Source of the DNA: Sialis fuliginosa | Lineage: Eukaryota > Arthropoda > Insecta > Megaloptera > Sialidae | Length of the DNA: 64,000 bases | Direction: 5' to 3' | Assembly (NCBI GenBank): GCA_961205875.1 | Contig: OY540815.1 | Coordinates: 9,486,001-9,550,000 of the forward strand | Shown: positions 1 to 11,754 of the stretch, in pieces | Position numbering within the stretch: position 1 is the stretch's first letter | Layout of the letters: every line of letters begins with the position of its first letter | Position numbers and translations under genes: made by a program | The notes under the pieces: generated by a model | Database searches by the model: none | What the model saw: only the letters and a program-made list of their open reading frames with translations | Told to the model about the DNA's origin: nothing

Positions 1-87
1 AGGACGTTTTCTTCCCAGCCAAAAATTAATCTTAAATATAAAATATCACCCTTCTACGATTTGTCGTATTTGAGTTACAGCGCTTAC

Positions 88-112
88 AGACAGACAGACA
101 GACAGACAGACG
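88..112. repeat. CAGA tetranucleotide microsatellite
   Basis: Tandem CAGA units are followed by CGGACACACAGAC. Related tracts occur at about 5320-5350 and 16920-16950 (opposite strand), each inside a dispersed repeat, so this one is probably also part of a transposon remnant. Confidence 0.7.
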
Positions 113-1951
113 GACACACAGACATCATGGCGAAAATAGTCAGAATGGATTAATTAAGGGAAGGTCAAAATAGATAATTCCGTCAAAATCCGAGGTTCGA
201 AAAAAATCGGCTTCACTATACTTACTTATACTAATGTATATTTCATATACATGGTATAAGAAAGTAAAAATATCGTTAATTGTTTCTTATATTTGTCAAC
301 GACATAAAAAATATTTCTATACAACCCGTTATCTGTATGAGTGTCACCAGTTATTTTGGCTTCTTTGCAGCCAAAATATTTCCCACTTCAACTTCTTGCG
401 ACACACTAATCGACAACTACCGTTTGAGAACCGCTGTGACAGAGAGAAGTTAGCTCAAGATACCTGAGGGACACAGCAGTATTTTCCTACAGGACGTATT
501 TCTTTCATCCGGCGACCGCCACACTGTCCCGTGGGCATTCCCGGACGTGGGCTTCGAAAGGTCAAAGAGAAGAAGGTCTGTAATGAGTTTCCAATCCCCG
601 GGAGACTTTCCTGCCTTCGTACAGGTCGTTCGATTCCGCTTGCCGATGGTTATCTGATTGACCTAGTTCCTCGTGACAATGGTTGATTGTTTGGATACAT
701 TTTTCTAAGGTTGGACACTCGATAACTACTTATTAAATACTTATCTGTGTTTATTCTCAAGTAAAATACGGATTTTATCTTTCTCGAGAAATTGATAAGA
801 AATTTAAATTCACTTCGAATTTTTAATAAAAATTCATTTTTTGCTAGCTTCAATTTTATAGAAATTATCTAAAATGAATTAATTATAATACATTTTTCTA
901 ACATTTCTGTGTTTAAAAAAATTATTACGTTTGTGAAATATACTTGCATGGGTATATACCAAATTAAAATAATTATTTTAAAAACTCGAGTAGCTTTTAT
1001 CATACCTAATTATATTTCTTTATACAATATTAAAGTAATTTTAAGTATGTTTTATTTAAATATGAAATCATCATACAAACCGTAACTTGGCAACATTAAG
1101 AAGGGGCACTCGCCACGTTTTTACAAACAGACTACGAACGCCCGAAGGTTTCCCGGGTGTAGTTTTTTCTCCTTCGCTATAAACACACGAAACGCAAAAT
1201 GTGCTGAGAGCGAAGAATTTACATGGACAAACTGGTACATACCTACCTTGTTTTTCTTTTATATACATATTTATGTATATATGTATACACACACTGGCCA
1301 AATATGAGGGTACTTCTTAAATGAGATAACTAGATACATATGGTTTATATTGTTTGTTTTTCTTTTTAAGAATTAAATTGAGTTTTTGAATTTGATGTTT
1401 CATAGAAACATATTCTTTTATTGATCATTGTTTTTTTTTAAATAAACTACCGGGGTATAAAAAAAATCGTCTCCTATTCGACAAAAATTTAGAATTTTAT
1501 TTATTTGTTCGTTATAGATATTCAAATTCAAAACCATTATTTCGTTAGGGACTGTCTATTAATTACATAAGGATAGTTTTCGAAATTTTTAATCCCCCCT
1601 ATTCCCATGTAAGGATCTGTACAAATTAGGTGACTGTCTAACATATAAATTCATATATAAAAAAATACATTGTACATATTGGTTAAAAAATTTTAAGTAC
1701 GAAAAAGCTGAAACTGGTATCAATTAACGTATTTTAAAATAATCAATCAGAAATGCTTTTGACCTTCCTCCCACGTCAGGATTAATAAGTTTTTATTAAA
1801 AATAAAATATTATACTATCTATTTTAATAATTTCATCACAATGCAATCTCTTACAAAAATAAAGTACCCTTTATGGATAAGACCTATAACCTTTACTCCA
1901 AATTTGATCATTCACCACACATATATAATTACAATAGTAAACTCTCCAAGT

Positions 1952-2135
1952 TGACCTGTGACATTTCCTGCACAATTGAAACATCCACACACAAATATCA
2001 GCAGTGACCAGAACAGGTCCACTTCTCCCAGCATCCCTATTGTAAACTGGCTGATCTAGTTTTCATCTTGCGGCCATCCCCTAGCGATCACGTTGACCTC
2101 TGACTTCCACGTGTAATCTGCTTGACCTCTGGACC
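1952..2135. promoter_or_regulatory. Cluster of three DR1-like nuclear receptor sites
   Basis: Three direct repeats of TGACCT-like hexamers with one-base spacing lie within 184 bp: TGACCT-g-TGACAT (1952-1964), TGACCT-c-TGACTT (2094-2106) and TGACCT-c-TGGACC (2123-2135). DR1 spacing is the known preference of HNF4 and of RXR/USP homodimers. The sites sit in a more complex block (about 1950-2170) inside AT-rich DNA. That they form an enhancer is inference; no target gene is in view on this side. Confidence 0.35.
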
Positions 2136-2478
2136 AGTTTTGATCTTTCATCATTCACATGTTGATGCTTGTTTGACTTTTTGAACTTTTGAACAATAGT
2201 TAGTGCTCTTTTTAATAGTTTTTATTATATTACATGTTTAGCACGTTTTTTGTGTGTTAATATATTGGAAAATATAATATTATGATTAATTTTATACAAT
2301 TTTTGTAACGTATTATTAGGTATGGGGTTGCAAAAAATATGATGCAACGTGACTTAGGAGAAAGGGAGGGGTCAACAAAAATTCAGATCACCTCTATCGA
2401 ACAATATGAATGAGTATCTCAATTTCTTAAAATACTTCATATTTCTAAAGACATAAAATAATTAGATATAAATAAGTA

Positions 2479-3018
2479 AGGTACTGGCACCAGTTATGGC
2501 CGCTATAAGAGCAAGGTTTAATGTTTTTGTGATTGATGGGTTTGTTTTTTGTAATTTTCATGAACTCATGTTACTAATAAAACAATTAACTCTTTGTTTA
2601 ATCAATTTAATTACCAAAGTCCGCAAATATATAGTTTGTTTTTTAAATTATAGCCTTTTATTTAGTTTATGTTTTTTCTCCAGTAATGGATAAAGTAAAA
2701 CCAGTAACTTTCAAGTGATTATAACATAAAATGATAACTACTACGACACAAAAGATATAAAAGAAAGAATCGTCAAAGTTTAAACAATGTAAAACAGTTG
2801 CTATGATAATTAATTACCTAATTAATTTTACTAATTAATAGTTTAATTTAAATGTCCACCATTTTGACACCTATTGGCCGATTATCATTAAATCACAATT
2901 AAATGATTAATGTTCAGAAATGGTAGAAATCAAATATCAACAAATATTTGTAATTCAGTATATTTAATTTAAAAAAATTCCATTACTGGGGTCATATCCA
3001 AGACTGATGTCAGTACCT
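2479..3018. mobile_element. MITE, TA-duplicating, copy A
   Basis: Ends are inverted: the left begins AGGTACTGGCACCAG and the right ends CTGATGTCAGTACCT. Flanking TA dinucleotides (2477-2478 and 3019-3020) look like a TA target duplication, as made by Tc1/mariner-type transposases. A second copy lies in opposite orientation at 12784-13387 and matches through the interior, including the blocks around CCAATAGGTGTCA and AATCAAATATCAACAAATAT. There is no transposase ORF, so it is non-autonomous. Confidence 0.8.
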
Positions 3019-3173
3019 TATACCTCAACTGTTTAAGTACACTAATTAATATATTTTATGATTTATATTATTTCCATATAAAAGTAAACAAAAAAATCAC
3101 AAACAACATCAACACGTTCGTGCTTTCTAGTAGCGTCAACAAACATAAGCATTTATAAAAATATGTAGATACA

Positions 3174-3330
3174 CAGTGGTGCACCCAGAAAAAAAATCGG
3201 GGATGGTTTTAATTTTTTTTTAAGTTAAATGTACTTTTTATTTATTATGTATCACAATTGTCAATAATGTTTATTGACAAATTCGGAGGGAGTTTTAACC
3301 CTTAAAACCCCACCATTGCGTGCACCACTG
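3174..3330. mobile_element. Short hAT-type MITE
   Basis: A 157-bp element whose ends read CAGTGGTGCAC on both strands. It is flanked by 8-bp near-duplicates TAGATACA (3166-3173) and TACATACA (3331-3338), which differ at one base. An 8-bp target duplication with CAGTG ends is typical of the hAT superfamily. Confidence 0.75.
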
Positions 3331-4944
3331 TACATACAGTGGTGTATTGTGTTATATTGTAGAAAATTTACAAGAGGTTTTGAGGAAAAAGGTTCGTAAA
3401 TTTTTACAGTCTTATTAGTAAGGACTTTTCTACATATTTTGTTTACTACGAAACTAATTTTTGCAATGACAAAGTGAAAAAATATAGATTTTTTTTATTT
3501 TGGAAGATTTTACGATAATCTATTTGGTCTGCGTCCAGATTTGGATTCAGATAAAATTTGGTAAGTTTGAATTAAAAAATATATGAATTAATAATATGAA
3601 TTAAAAAATATTTATATCGCAGACATACAACAAGTAACAGTTTTGTTTGTTGAAATTGAATACCTATTTTTAATTCTGAAAAATTATAACTGTACGATTA
3701 ACGTATTATGATAAATGTATTATTTATTATTTGTGAAATACTTTTTCAGTTTTGTATTTATTTATTCTTTTGTAACAGATCAATGTAAGAAAATATAATT
3801 ATTAAGTGAGGTTATGTCATTTATTTATTATGTTTTTAAACGTATTTACATAATCACTATTATTACTAGTAATATCCATTTTTAACAAAAAAAAGAACCC
3901 CGATTTTTTTAAAAATATCCTTTAAAAACATTTTTAAAAGTTTCAGGGGTGTGCATAGCCAATGCTATTTACCTTTTTTTTATAAATATCCCCAAACGAT
4001 TTCTTCTTTGGCAACCACTGTTCTCACACACGCTTCATGTATTTATTCGAAACATATCCATCTTGACAAAAACACTCGGGCGGGTGTGAAAATGTAGTGT
4101 ATATGCGTGTGTGTGTGTGTAAAAAGCGTCGGCCGGCGATTCCGCGACGGTGTGTGTGTGGGGGTGAGAGGCGACGTCATCGCCGACCGAGATTGACGAG
4201 TTACATTAGCAAAATGGCCGCCCCCCTCCCCTAACATCTGTTCCGGACAATAACATTTCTCATTCGCTATATACTCGCGCTAAACGTACTTATGTACATG
4301 TAAGTGTGTGTATGTGTGGGTGGGTGTGTAAGCGACACTTTCAGATTTCACAAGAAGAGTTTTTTTAATGGGTATGTGGTATATTTCAAAAAGATAAATA
4401 GCATTGACAATATGTATGTAGGTATCCAATGGCGATTATAAAATAGTTATTCCTATTTACCACTGATCTGATATTATTTAACTACATAGTGGACGCCTAT
4501 GGAATTACTATTAAACCGAGTGGCTAATTTTCATACTGCTACGTAACAGTCTCTTTTCCCTTTACGTATGCGCGAGACAACTATTAATAGATAAGAATAC
4601 ATCCTTAATTTACTCAAACTTGGGTAAAAAGTCGACACAATCTAATTCATAATTAAAAAAACTATTTTGATCAATAAATTACTTATCAAACAATCGGCTT
4701 CCGATATGCATAACAGTACCATACATTCCATATTATGTAAAAAATCTTTAAGGTACTTCAATGCGATCTATGAAAAAAACAGTGATCTGTGTATATTAAA
4801 AAACATCTACCAAGTAAATGCACAGTGCTTTCTCGTGCTACATTCACCAAAGGTATAGTTAATTATTGACCAATTTAAATAAAAACCGATAAAGTGTTCA
4901 GACAAAATTGCTTAGCATTAGTTAACCATTTAATTTTAATACAA
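3331..4944. other. AT-rich DNA with one GC-rich island
   Basis: No gene is seen. The stretch is AT-rich except for a compact GC-rich block at about 4040-4340, described separately. Small ORFs in it look random. Confidence 0.5.
4075..4340. promoter_or_regulatory. CpG-rich island, possible promoter or enhancer
   Basis: This is the densest CpG cluster in the first 27 kb. It contains GCGTCGGCCGGCGATTCCGC, a palindrome-like GGCGACGTCATCGCC with a CRE core (ACGTCA), an AAAATGGCCGCC motif resembling a YY1/Pho-type site, and GT-rich tracts on both sides. No TATA box or ORF anchors a transcript. A distal promoter or conserved enhancer is possible; a relic of a GC-rich mobile element is the alternative. 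Confidence 0.3.
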
Positions 4945-5500
4945 TCAATTTTACTAAAAAATATTAGTTCGAAATTTTTCTTAAGACGCACCTGATTATT
5001 TGTTCGTATATTTTTAATTTTTTGACAATTTAAATCTAAATCTAAATTTATGTAAACGTCAAAGTAAATATCAATTTTAAAAAAAACACGATTTTTTAAA
5101 GCAAATTGATATAAATCTTTGTAAAGAAATATATTTTAGAACAAACGTTGTAGACCTATATTATAGGAAATTGAACTCTCTACAAAAAAGATACTGTAAA
5201 ATTTTTACGCAACATGTATCGTTCTTGAGATATCTTGACCCAACCATTCAACCAAGTCTCATTAATATTGGTTGAGTGGTTCATGAGTTATGCGTGTGAC
5301 AAGGATTCAGGGGACATACACACAGACGGATGGACAGACAGGAAGACACAGAACGAAAAGTGTTTATCTTGACCTGAAACGGAAAGATCAATTTAAATTT
5401 TTGAAATCGGATAACAAGTTTTTTGTCTCATTCTAAAACGATCACAAAGCTTCTTGTATCTTCGATATCGTAAGGAAGCAAAATGCAATTTTTTATAAAT
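4945..5500 (+). repeat. Dispersed repeat, copy 1 (uninterrupted)
   Basis: This block matches, on the opposite strand, the block at 16400-17430. Shared landmarks in order are a GACGCACCTGATTATT-like start, TTAAAAAAAACACGATTTTT, a CATGTATCGTTCTTGAGATATC-like segment, an ACAGACGG/ACAGACAGG-like tract, GTGTTTATCTTGACCTGAAA and TCTCATTCTAAAACGATCAC. This copy lacks the MITE found at 16490-16850 in the other, so it gives the empty-site sequence. No ORF is seen. Confidence 0.75.
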
Positions 5501-6057
5501 TTTGGTTAGTAGACCCGAGTTACAAATTTATTTCTACTAGTTGGTGAAAAAACCTTTTGTTTTTCTAAAAAAATCTGTGTCTTGAATTCCATTTTTGAAT
5601 TTAGATTTAATTTCCGCATTATGTTATTATGAACTCGCTGTTAAATTATATAAAAAAATAACCCATCAAAAATAAAGCCATTACATTTATACAAACGTAG
5701 AAAATATATACAATTTGAATTCCTACCTCGTATAAGAAAAATATCTTACCTAATGCTCGGCACCTCCACCATTAAATATAATCCCAGATATGAATAATAA
5801 AAATAATATTATTCGTTCGTCTTCCAAGCACATATCGAAAATCCGCGATTCGATTTTGAAAAATGGTACACTTTATATGATATTAACATGAAAAATATGA
5901 TGTTTTATTAACAAGACGGCAACGAGTGGGAATAAAACAAACAAAGATACTGTCGTATAAAAAAATAAACCTGTGGCACTCAACAAAATACTTGAGTAAA
6001 ATTAAATAATATTTATCCATCCATACATCACATTGATTACTTATATCTACTTGTACC
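5501..6057. other. AT-rich gene-free DNA
   Basis: I see nothing in this stretch beyond AT-rich sequence. Confidence 0.5.
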
Positions 6058-6461
6058 CAAGGCCGTAACCACCACCGGGGCAGCCAGGGCAGTGCCCTGG
6101 GGCCCCCACAGTAGCGTAAAAATTAGAGTGAGCAAGAAAAAATAAATAAATTGAAGATTTTTTTAAATGTATTTGGTGCTAACTTGAAAACGTGATTTAC
6201 TTATTACTAATTTTGATTTTAATTACCTTTTTTCAGCTTCTGAGCTTCAATTTTACACTTATTATCCATTAAAATTACTTAAGAAGTGTAAAATTCTAGC
6301 TGGCAAGTAAAAAAAGAAGTCATTCAAATAAAAATTAGTAACAAATGTAAAATTTGTAAGCTATGATCCAAAAAAGGTCTTCAATTTTTATTTTTTGCAT
6401 ATCTGGGGGGCCCTCGGTCACCTCTTGCCCCGGGGCCCCCAAGCCTCTAGTTACGGCCCTG
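6058..6461. mobile_element. GC-tipped transposon remnant, GGCCGTAAC family, copy 1
   Basis: The ends are imperfect inverted repeats: left AAGGCCGTAACCACCACCGG, right TAGTTACGGCCCTG. GC-rich tips surround an AT-rich middle. A related copy lies at 25120-25388 (shared GCATATCTGG/GCATATACTGG, TCGGTCAC, GGGGCCCCC and CTCTAGTTACGGCCCTG). CAGGGCC ends suggest a hAT-type element, but no clear 8-bp duplication is visible, so it is old or truncated. Confidence 0.6.
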
Positions 6462-8324
6462 CTAAATACTATATTTGTTATTAAGGTGAAGTAATGAAAT
6501 GCTAAAAATTTTGCACCATAGTGCAGTTAGTATTCTAATAAATTATTTACTGTTACTATTCGCTTCACATTTACATTCTGTTTAATTGTAAAAAAATATT
6601 ACCTATATACGATCCGTATGAAGCAGTCTTTCAAATTTTACAACTAATATACCATCGGCATCATAATTCGTCTGCCACTTTAAAGATCATATTCGCTTAC
6701 AATAAATTCGAAAATATTAAGACAAACATCATCGGTTATCTTTTTCTATAACGGTGCTTATACATATATAGTTACATCATTTGAAATAAAAACACAAATA
6801 TACGTTTCTTCCATTAATGAATTTTATATCAAGTTTAACATATTTAAATACGAAAATATATTTATTGCCACAAAATTTACTTATACAGTTTTCAATAGTT
6901 TATATAATAATTTAGTCGCACAAATATAAATGACTAGTAGATATAAACGAAGAGTTTTTTTTTATCTAGCAAATGAGTTTCAAAATATCTATCTTTGTTT
7001 GGGGCATGAAAACTGGCTGATCACTTATGGAGTTCGTGTTACAATCTTTTTTTTTCATTATTTTATTTACTTTATTTAATTTATTTTGAATAGACTATAG
7101 TGCCAGGTACTAATTTGGCTTCAATATGGATTTAATTTTGCCGTTGATCCGATTGACACCGAAATAAATAGGTTTTAAATTAAATTAGAGCATCTTTACA
7201 GAAATTGAATGAAAGAAAAATCTACAGACAGACACGCAGACAATAACGTCAATTTAAATACTTTATTCTAGATTTCAGTTATATAAAATTAATATTGTAA
7301 GTTAGAAGTCGAAAAATGATACGATTGAGACAGTAGGTATGTGAAAATGTTTAGCATTGCAGAAAACATAAACAAGAGAGTCGTTGATAATAATTCGATC
7401 TTTATCACGCGACACAATGGTGCTGCTATATGTCCACACGTACGTTTTTATTACTGTGATCAGAATATTACATTATATTGGTATGCGAGAGAGTGGCACG
7501 TTCCGATAGATCTTTGGAATACCTTGGATTAGTTCGCGACGCCACCATTGGCCGCCCGATCGTTTCCCGGATACGTATTTGCGAGCGGGGCTTTATAGTT
7601 ATGGAATCATGATAATAAAAGTCACAGTGCAAGGTGGATTTGTCGAACTATGGTCCTTGCCGCATTCTGATTTTCTTTTTTTACGTCATATTGCTCGATT
7701 TTCGTGTACTACTGCTACTGCTTTTCTATGTAGATGTCGCCAGGTTGAACATTAATCCCTACCACGAACTTGTTTCACGTCAGACAAGCATATTTTCACA
7801 GATAAATAAAAGCAAATATATGTGTTGTTTTATTCTACCCTTTTCTTCATTAACTTTGCAGTTAAAATATATAAAGATATGTCATTTTCTTGGTTTATCT
7901 TCAGCTTTGTTCGTCGTGTTTTATACATTTTTATATTACAGTAACTATATACATTTTAATCATATTTTAACACAAAGTATATATACATGTCAAATAAAAC
8001 TTTGTAACTCATTATTTTATTAGATTAAAGTATGTAAATGTTTCATATTATAGGTCAAATATACCTAGTCTTCGGCCAGATGGCCAGACACCGGTCCACC
8101 AATTACCATTGAATTCCTTCCCTATGTCTATTAATTTCATATATTTTTTAGTACGAATACAATTTTTGATTTCATTACCATTCATTAGAAAATAAATCCG
8201 TAACGTGAACAAATGATCAGAATTAATGAATAATTAAATATTTTTTATTACATTTGACGCTCAATTTTTTATAGAGCGCATTCATGTGTTATAAAATCTA
8301 ATACCATTTTTACTGTTTGTATAA
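6462..8324. other. Gene-free DNA with a dispersed repeat and a complex island
   Basis: The block 6780-7015 is an inverted copy of 26005-26235 (listed separately). About 7490-7740 is less AT-rich, with motifs such as CCACCATTGGCCGCCCGATC. A 129-codon open frame at 7634-8023 begins at GTG, not ATG, and is hydrophobic low-complexity sequence; I do not regard it as a gene. Confidence 0.5.
6780..7015 (+). repeat. Dispersed repeat pair, copy 1 of 2
   Basis: Matches the reverse complement of 26005-26235. Shared landmarks are a TATACGTTTCTTCCATTAAT-like start, ATATCAAGTTTAACATATTT, TATTTATTGCCACAAAATTT and TAGCAAATGAGTTTCAAAAT. The two copies sit 19 kb apart in opposite orientation and differ by small indels. 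No terminal repeats or ORF identify the family. Confidence 0.7.
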
Positions 8325-8710
8325 GGGTCGTTTCAAAATTTGTTGCAGATAAACCTAACCTAACTTGTCTCAGAAGATTTTTATTAGTTACATTCAAACT
8401 TAGATAATATTTTGGAATCAATAAACAAAGCACCGTATTATTAAACATCTTTTATAAAAAGAAATAAATCCCACTTAAAATTACTTTTTTAAAGTAACAT
8501 AGTGGTCAATAAAGGTAACAAAGTTGTCTTCTATATAAAGAAAAATGGAAAATTTTAAGTGGGGTTTATTTATTTTTATAAAAGATGTTTAATAATACGA
8601 TGCTTTATTTATTGATTCCAAAATATTATCTAAGTTTGAATGTAACGAACAATAATCAATGTTTTTTTCTTCTGGGACAAATTTATCTGCAACAAATTTT
8701 GAAATGACCC
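8325..8710. mobile_element. Foldback MITE with very long inverted arms
   Basis: Starts GGGTCGTTTCAAAATTTGTT and ends with its near reverse complement at 8710. The arms pair over roughly 170 bp each (for example TAGATAATATTTTGGAATCA on the left against TGATTCCAAAATATTATCTA on the right), leaving a short middle. The flanks share ATAA, a possible short target duplication. No coding capacity. Superfamily unresolved. Confidence 0.75.
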
Positions 8711-8768
8711 ATAAAACAATTTTTTACCCATATTAAAAAAATACATTTATTATCAAATTGTTTATGAG

Positions 8769-9300
8769 AAGTGGTGCCTAAGCCGGGGGGGCAGTTGTTC
8801 CCCAAAATTTTCAGTGAGGGTGGGGGGGCAAAATTTAGATTCTGTTTTTTAGGACGGATTTGAAGCGACGTGCAATTATAAAAATCTGTTTTCTATATAA
8901 TTTTTACTCTTAATTAAAAATTCTCTAATTTTTGTAAACTGATTATAAAATGTAACCACGAGTCAGTCTAGTCAGAGACAAAGAAAAATAAAAAGTAAGT
9001 ACAATGAAACCTCGTTAGTACGTTTTGCTTTAGTACGTTTTTTTTTCTTTTTTTAGGTCCCGGCATTCTTCCATAAGACACATTAGTTAGTACGTGTTTT
9101 CTCTCAGTCCCTTTAAACACGTACTAACGAGGTTTCACTGTATTTCTATTTATTTTTTTACGAATAATACGATATGAATCAAGCCAAACAAAATTGAAGT
9201 TAATTTTGAATTTTAAGAACACAAAGTTAGGTCAACTTAATTTTTGAGGTTCGTACTGCACCCCCTCCCCCCCCCCTAAAAAATGGATCCGGCGCCACTG
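8769..9300. mobile_element. hAT-type element with a nested MITE
   Basis: The perfect 8-bp target duplication TTTATGAG (8761-8768 and 9301-9308) flanks the element. The right end reads GGATCCGGCGCCACTG; the left reads AAGTGGTGCCTAAGCC, a diverged inverted copy. G/C tracts lie just inside each end. A second, independent element (9002-9140) is inserted inside, so this one is older. No transposase remains. Confidence 0.8.
9002..9140. mobile_element. pogo/Tigger-like MITE nested in a hAT element
   Basis: 139 bp with inverted ends CAATGAAACCTCGTTAGTAC and its partner GTACTAACGAGGTTTCACTG, flanked by TA on both sides (9000-9001 and 9141-9142). CAGTGAAACCTCG ends with TA duplication are characteristic of the pogo/Tigger branch of Tc1/mariner. 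It has no ORF and relies on a transposase elsewhere. Confidence 0.8.
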
Positions 9301-11416
9301 TTTATGAGTGATATTTTTTATTTATTTGGTAATATTATTAAATATTTGTATGCACCAATTAAGAACTTATTTACCGACATATTGTTAAACGTCAACCGGC
9401 CGACTACGACAAACACGATCAAAACGTAAATGTACGTCACCCGAGACGAAATGGTTAATTGTTTATGCAACTTGTAAATATTTACAAGTATTGAATTTTT
9501 AATAAAAAATTTTATACAACTAAATATTAACTACATATTGTTAACTACACTAGACCGGTCCTGTTCTCCGTCAGTATAGTCCACATGTGTACATAAATAT
9601 ATGTGTGTAGTTTGTTGTTTGGTCGGATTTTCCAAGTCCAGTAGAAGTTTCTGATAAAGTTTGGATACTTGGATACATTACCAGCATTGTCAGTGGACTC
9701 TGTCGCTATGTTTGACAATATATGTAGGTACCTTAACTTTGCGTTCTTTATATAAACTCTTTAACAAATCGAGAATGTTTTCAAAACAGCTACTTTAAAC
9801 TTTTCTGATGAATAAAGTTGTTTGCGTTCAAAACTATATTGTGAATTATTTGTTATTTCTAATAAATGATATTTTTTTCAAATTGCCAATTCGGTATTTT
9901 ATTTATAGATATGTTTAATATTATATTAGGTATCTATATTAGAATCGATAAACTTTTTCATAATAATCGGCCATTCTCATTAATTAATTAATAAAATATC
10001 AAACATTGTAATAAATAATTACAGAAACAAAAACATGTTAATAATATTCTTTACAACTTTTATTTGAAATATTTTTACTTTACGCATCGTTTTAAAAATA
10101 ATAAGAAAATTTCTAAAAAGATTAAACAAACGTTCCCGGTTTAGCGAAGTTCTTCAAAAATAAGAGATGCACGTTTACTATAAGGTTAAAATTTCATTTA
10201 GAATAAAAATAGACACCTTAACCAGAATAAAAGTTGATTGGTCAGAATCATTGAAGTGAGATAAGCCCTTTTAGTATATAAATATAGGTTTGACCAAGAC
10301 TGGACTCCTGATGAGAACTTCTTGTGAAGTCGATACACGTGTCGAGTGATATTGTTTTATTGTGGTTAAGGTGTATATTTTTAGTTTAAGTAACTAAGAA
10401 ACCACAGTTTCTCCGTTTTTCCAGTATTAAAATTTCATGTTTGTAAGTTTCACTATTTTGGTTGTAGAGCATTCACAGACTGACAGATACACTCACAGGG
10501 TCTTCCAAAACTTATAGTCCTGTATTTTTATACCCTTTCTTCTATTCAACAATGTAATCATAAATGAGTATTAATTAAAATAAGAATCTACTATCTGAGT
10601 TCTTATTTATAAAGATTATATATCAGCACCCCTAAGTCCATCTCTGTTGAATATACATCACGTAACATCCACCCAAAACAAGTGACGTAGTCGGGAAAGG
10701 TTCGATTCTGGGCTTCCTCTGGGAAGAGACTGTTTATAAGGTCCATAGTTCCTACCCGGCTCATTTATCATGATCACTACATTAAAGACTGGACAGAGGT
10801 TACTCGCATATTTTCTTAAACAAGACAGCTTTATGACCTACCCATACATAACTCACGTCCGCTCCTTGTCTAACACATCTAATTAAACGGATTGCAATAT
10901 ATCAAAAGTTTTCTTGTTAAAATGCGATGGTTTTATATGGGTTCTGTGATTGGAGTGTTTGTTGTCTTTGTTTACTTGACAGCTTTGGCATGTATCAGTT
11001 GTCTATTTTAAACTTTACATAATATTGTTCAATTTCTAATCCATCCCTTGAGGATATTAAGTTTGTACATTGTTAGTGGACAGTTAAGGCCAGAGTAAGG
11101 ATTACATTGTAATCCTGTATGATGAATGGATTAATAAAGGAACTAACTAATGTTGTATTGCATATCGAAACAAATACTACTCTAATTGTAAGCCCGTTTT
11201 ACCATGATCGATTATTGTATTCATGCAATTAAACCACTTGCAATCGATGCAATAACAAATTAATTCGCAGGTATGTAATTTAAAATATGATTTCACATTA
11301 TTTCTGATTGATTTAAAAATTCAAAATCGATATTTTAACAAGAAATAAATCATTTATCATACATTATAAAACTTATAAAATATTTTCAACAATTAAAATT
11401 TTTAAAAAAACTAAAC
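9301..11416. other. AT-rich gene-free DNA with a degenerate ribozyme
   Basis: No gene is seen. The only structured feature I can support is the hammerhead-like motif at 10304-10347. Confidence 0.5.
10304..10347 (+). ncRNA. Hammerhead-like ribozyme remnant (mutated core)
   Basis: The catalytic box CTGATGA is at 10308-10314. Helix II is CTTC (10318-10321) with GAAG (10326-10329) closed by TTGT, extended by outer pairs A316/T330 and G315/C331. The second core box, normally GAA, reads GAT at 10332-10334. Helix III is the palindrome ACACGTGT (10335-10342), C10343 is the cleavage-site base, and helix I pairs ACTC (10304-10307) with GAGT (10344-10347). The A14-to-U change would be expected to inactivate it. 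Type I hammerheads with a tiny palindromic helix III are known from Penelope-like retroelements. Confidence 0.6.
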
Positions 11417-11419
11417 TTA

Positions 11420-11751
11420 TGTCCGGTATTATAAAGGAGCTAGCAAATTTGCTAGCTAGCAAGCACTTTCAAATGAGATATCAAGCTTATATGACAGTTG
11501 TTTTGGAATTTGTTGAAGACTTTGACAAGTTTCGCGCACGCGTTGTAGGTAAATACCAACGGTATTTAAACAGTGGTGATATTATGAAAATTATTTTGTA
11601 CGGTGAAAGATTCCAACTGTATTACAATTAGTTGAAGTGCCATTGCTCTAAATACAATAGTTTATCCATAGATACTAGTACAGAATTAATACCCCATTTG
11701 AAAGTGCTTGCTAGCTAGCAAATTTTGCTAGATTCTTAATAATACCGGACA
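11420..11751. mobile_element. Foldback MITE with TTA target duplication
   Basis: The inverted arms begin TGTCCGGTATTATAAAGGAG and end TAATACCGGACA, pairing over about 55 bp including GCTAGCTAGCAAGCACTTTC. TTA flanks both ends (11417-11419 and 11752-11754), a 3-bp duplication as made by PIF/Harbinger transposases. A 70-codon open frame (11419-11631) starts at the left tip and is partly encoded by the inverted repeat, so I treat it as a by-product. Confidence 0.75.
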
Positions 11752-11754
11752 TTA

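Larger units (their letters stand above)
1..2478. other. Gene-free flank with repeat remnants and complex islands
   Basis: I see no coding gene here. A CAGA microsatellite lies near 88-112, followed by a motif of the kind often found in dispersed arthropod repeats. Two stretches (about 480-700 and 1080-1310) are visibly less AT-rich and more complex than their surroundings, yet have no convincing ORF. A cluster of nuclear-receptor-like half sites at 1952-2135 is listed separately. The short ORFs here lack codon structure or homology that I recognise. Confidence 0.6.

Noticed and set aside
2496..2693. 65-codon frame at the left end of MITE copy A
   Set aside because: It lies wholly inside a non-autonomous element and is not conserved as a frame in copy B.
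7634..8023. 129-codon plus-strand open frame
   Set aside because: It begins at GTG, has no ATG start or upstream context, is hydrophobic low-complexity sequence and shows no family motif. AT-rich DNA gives such frames by chance.
11419..11631. 70-codon frame MSGIIKELANLLASKHF...
   Set aside because: Its first third is the inverted-repeat tip of a MITE and the rest is unmatched element interior.
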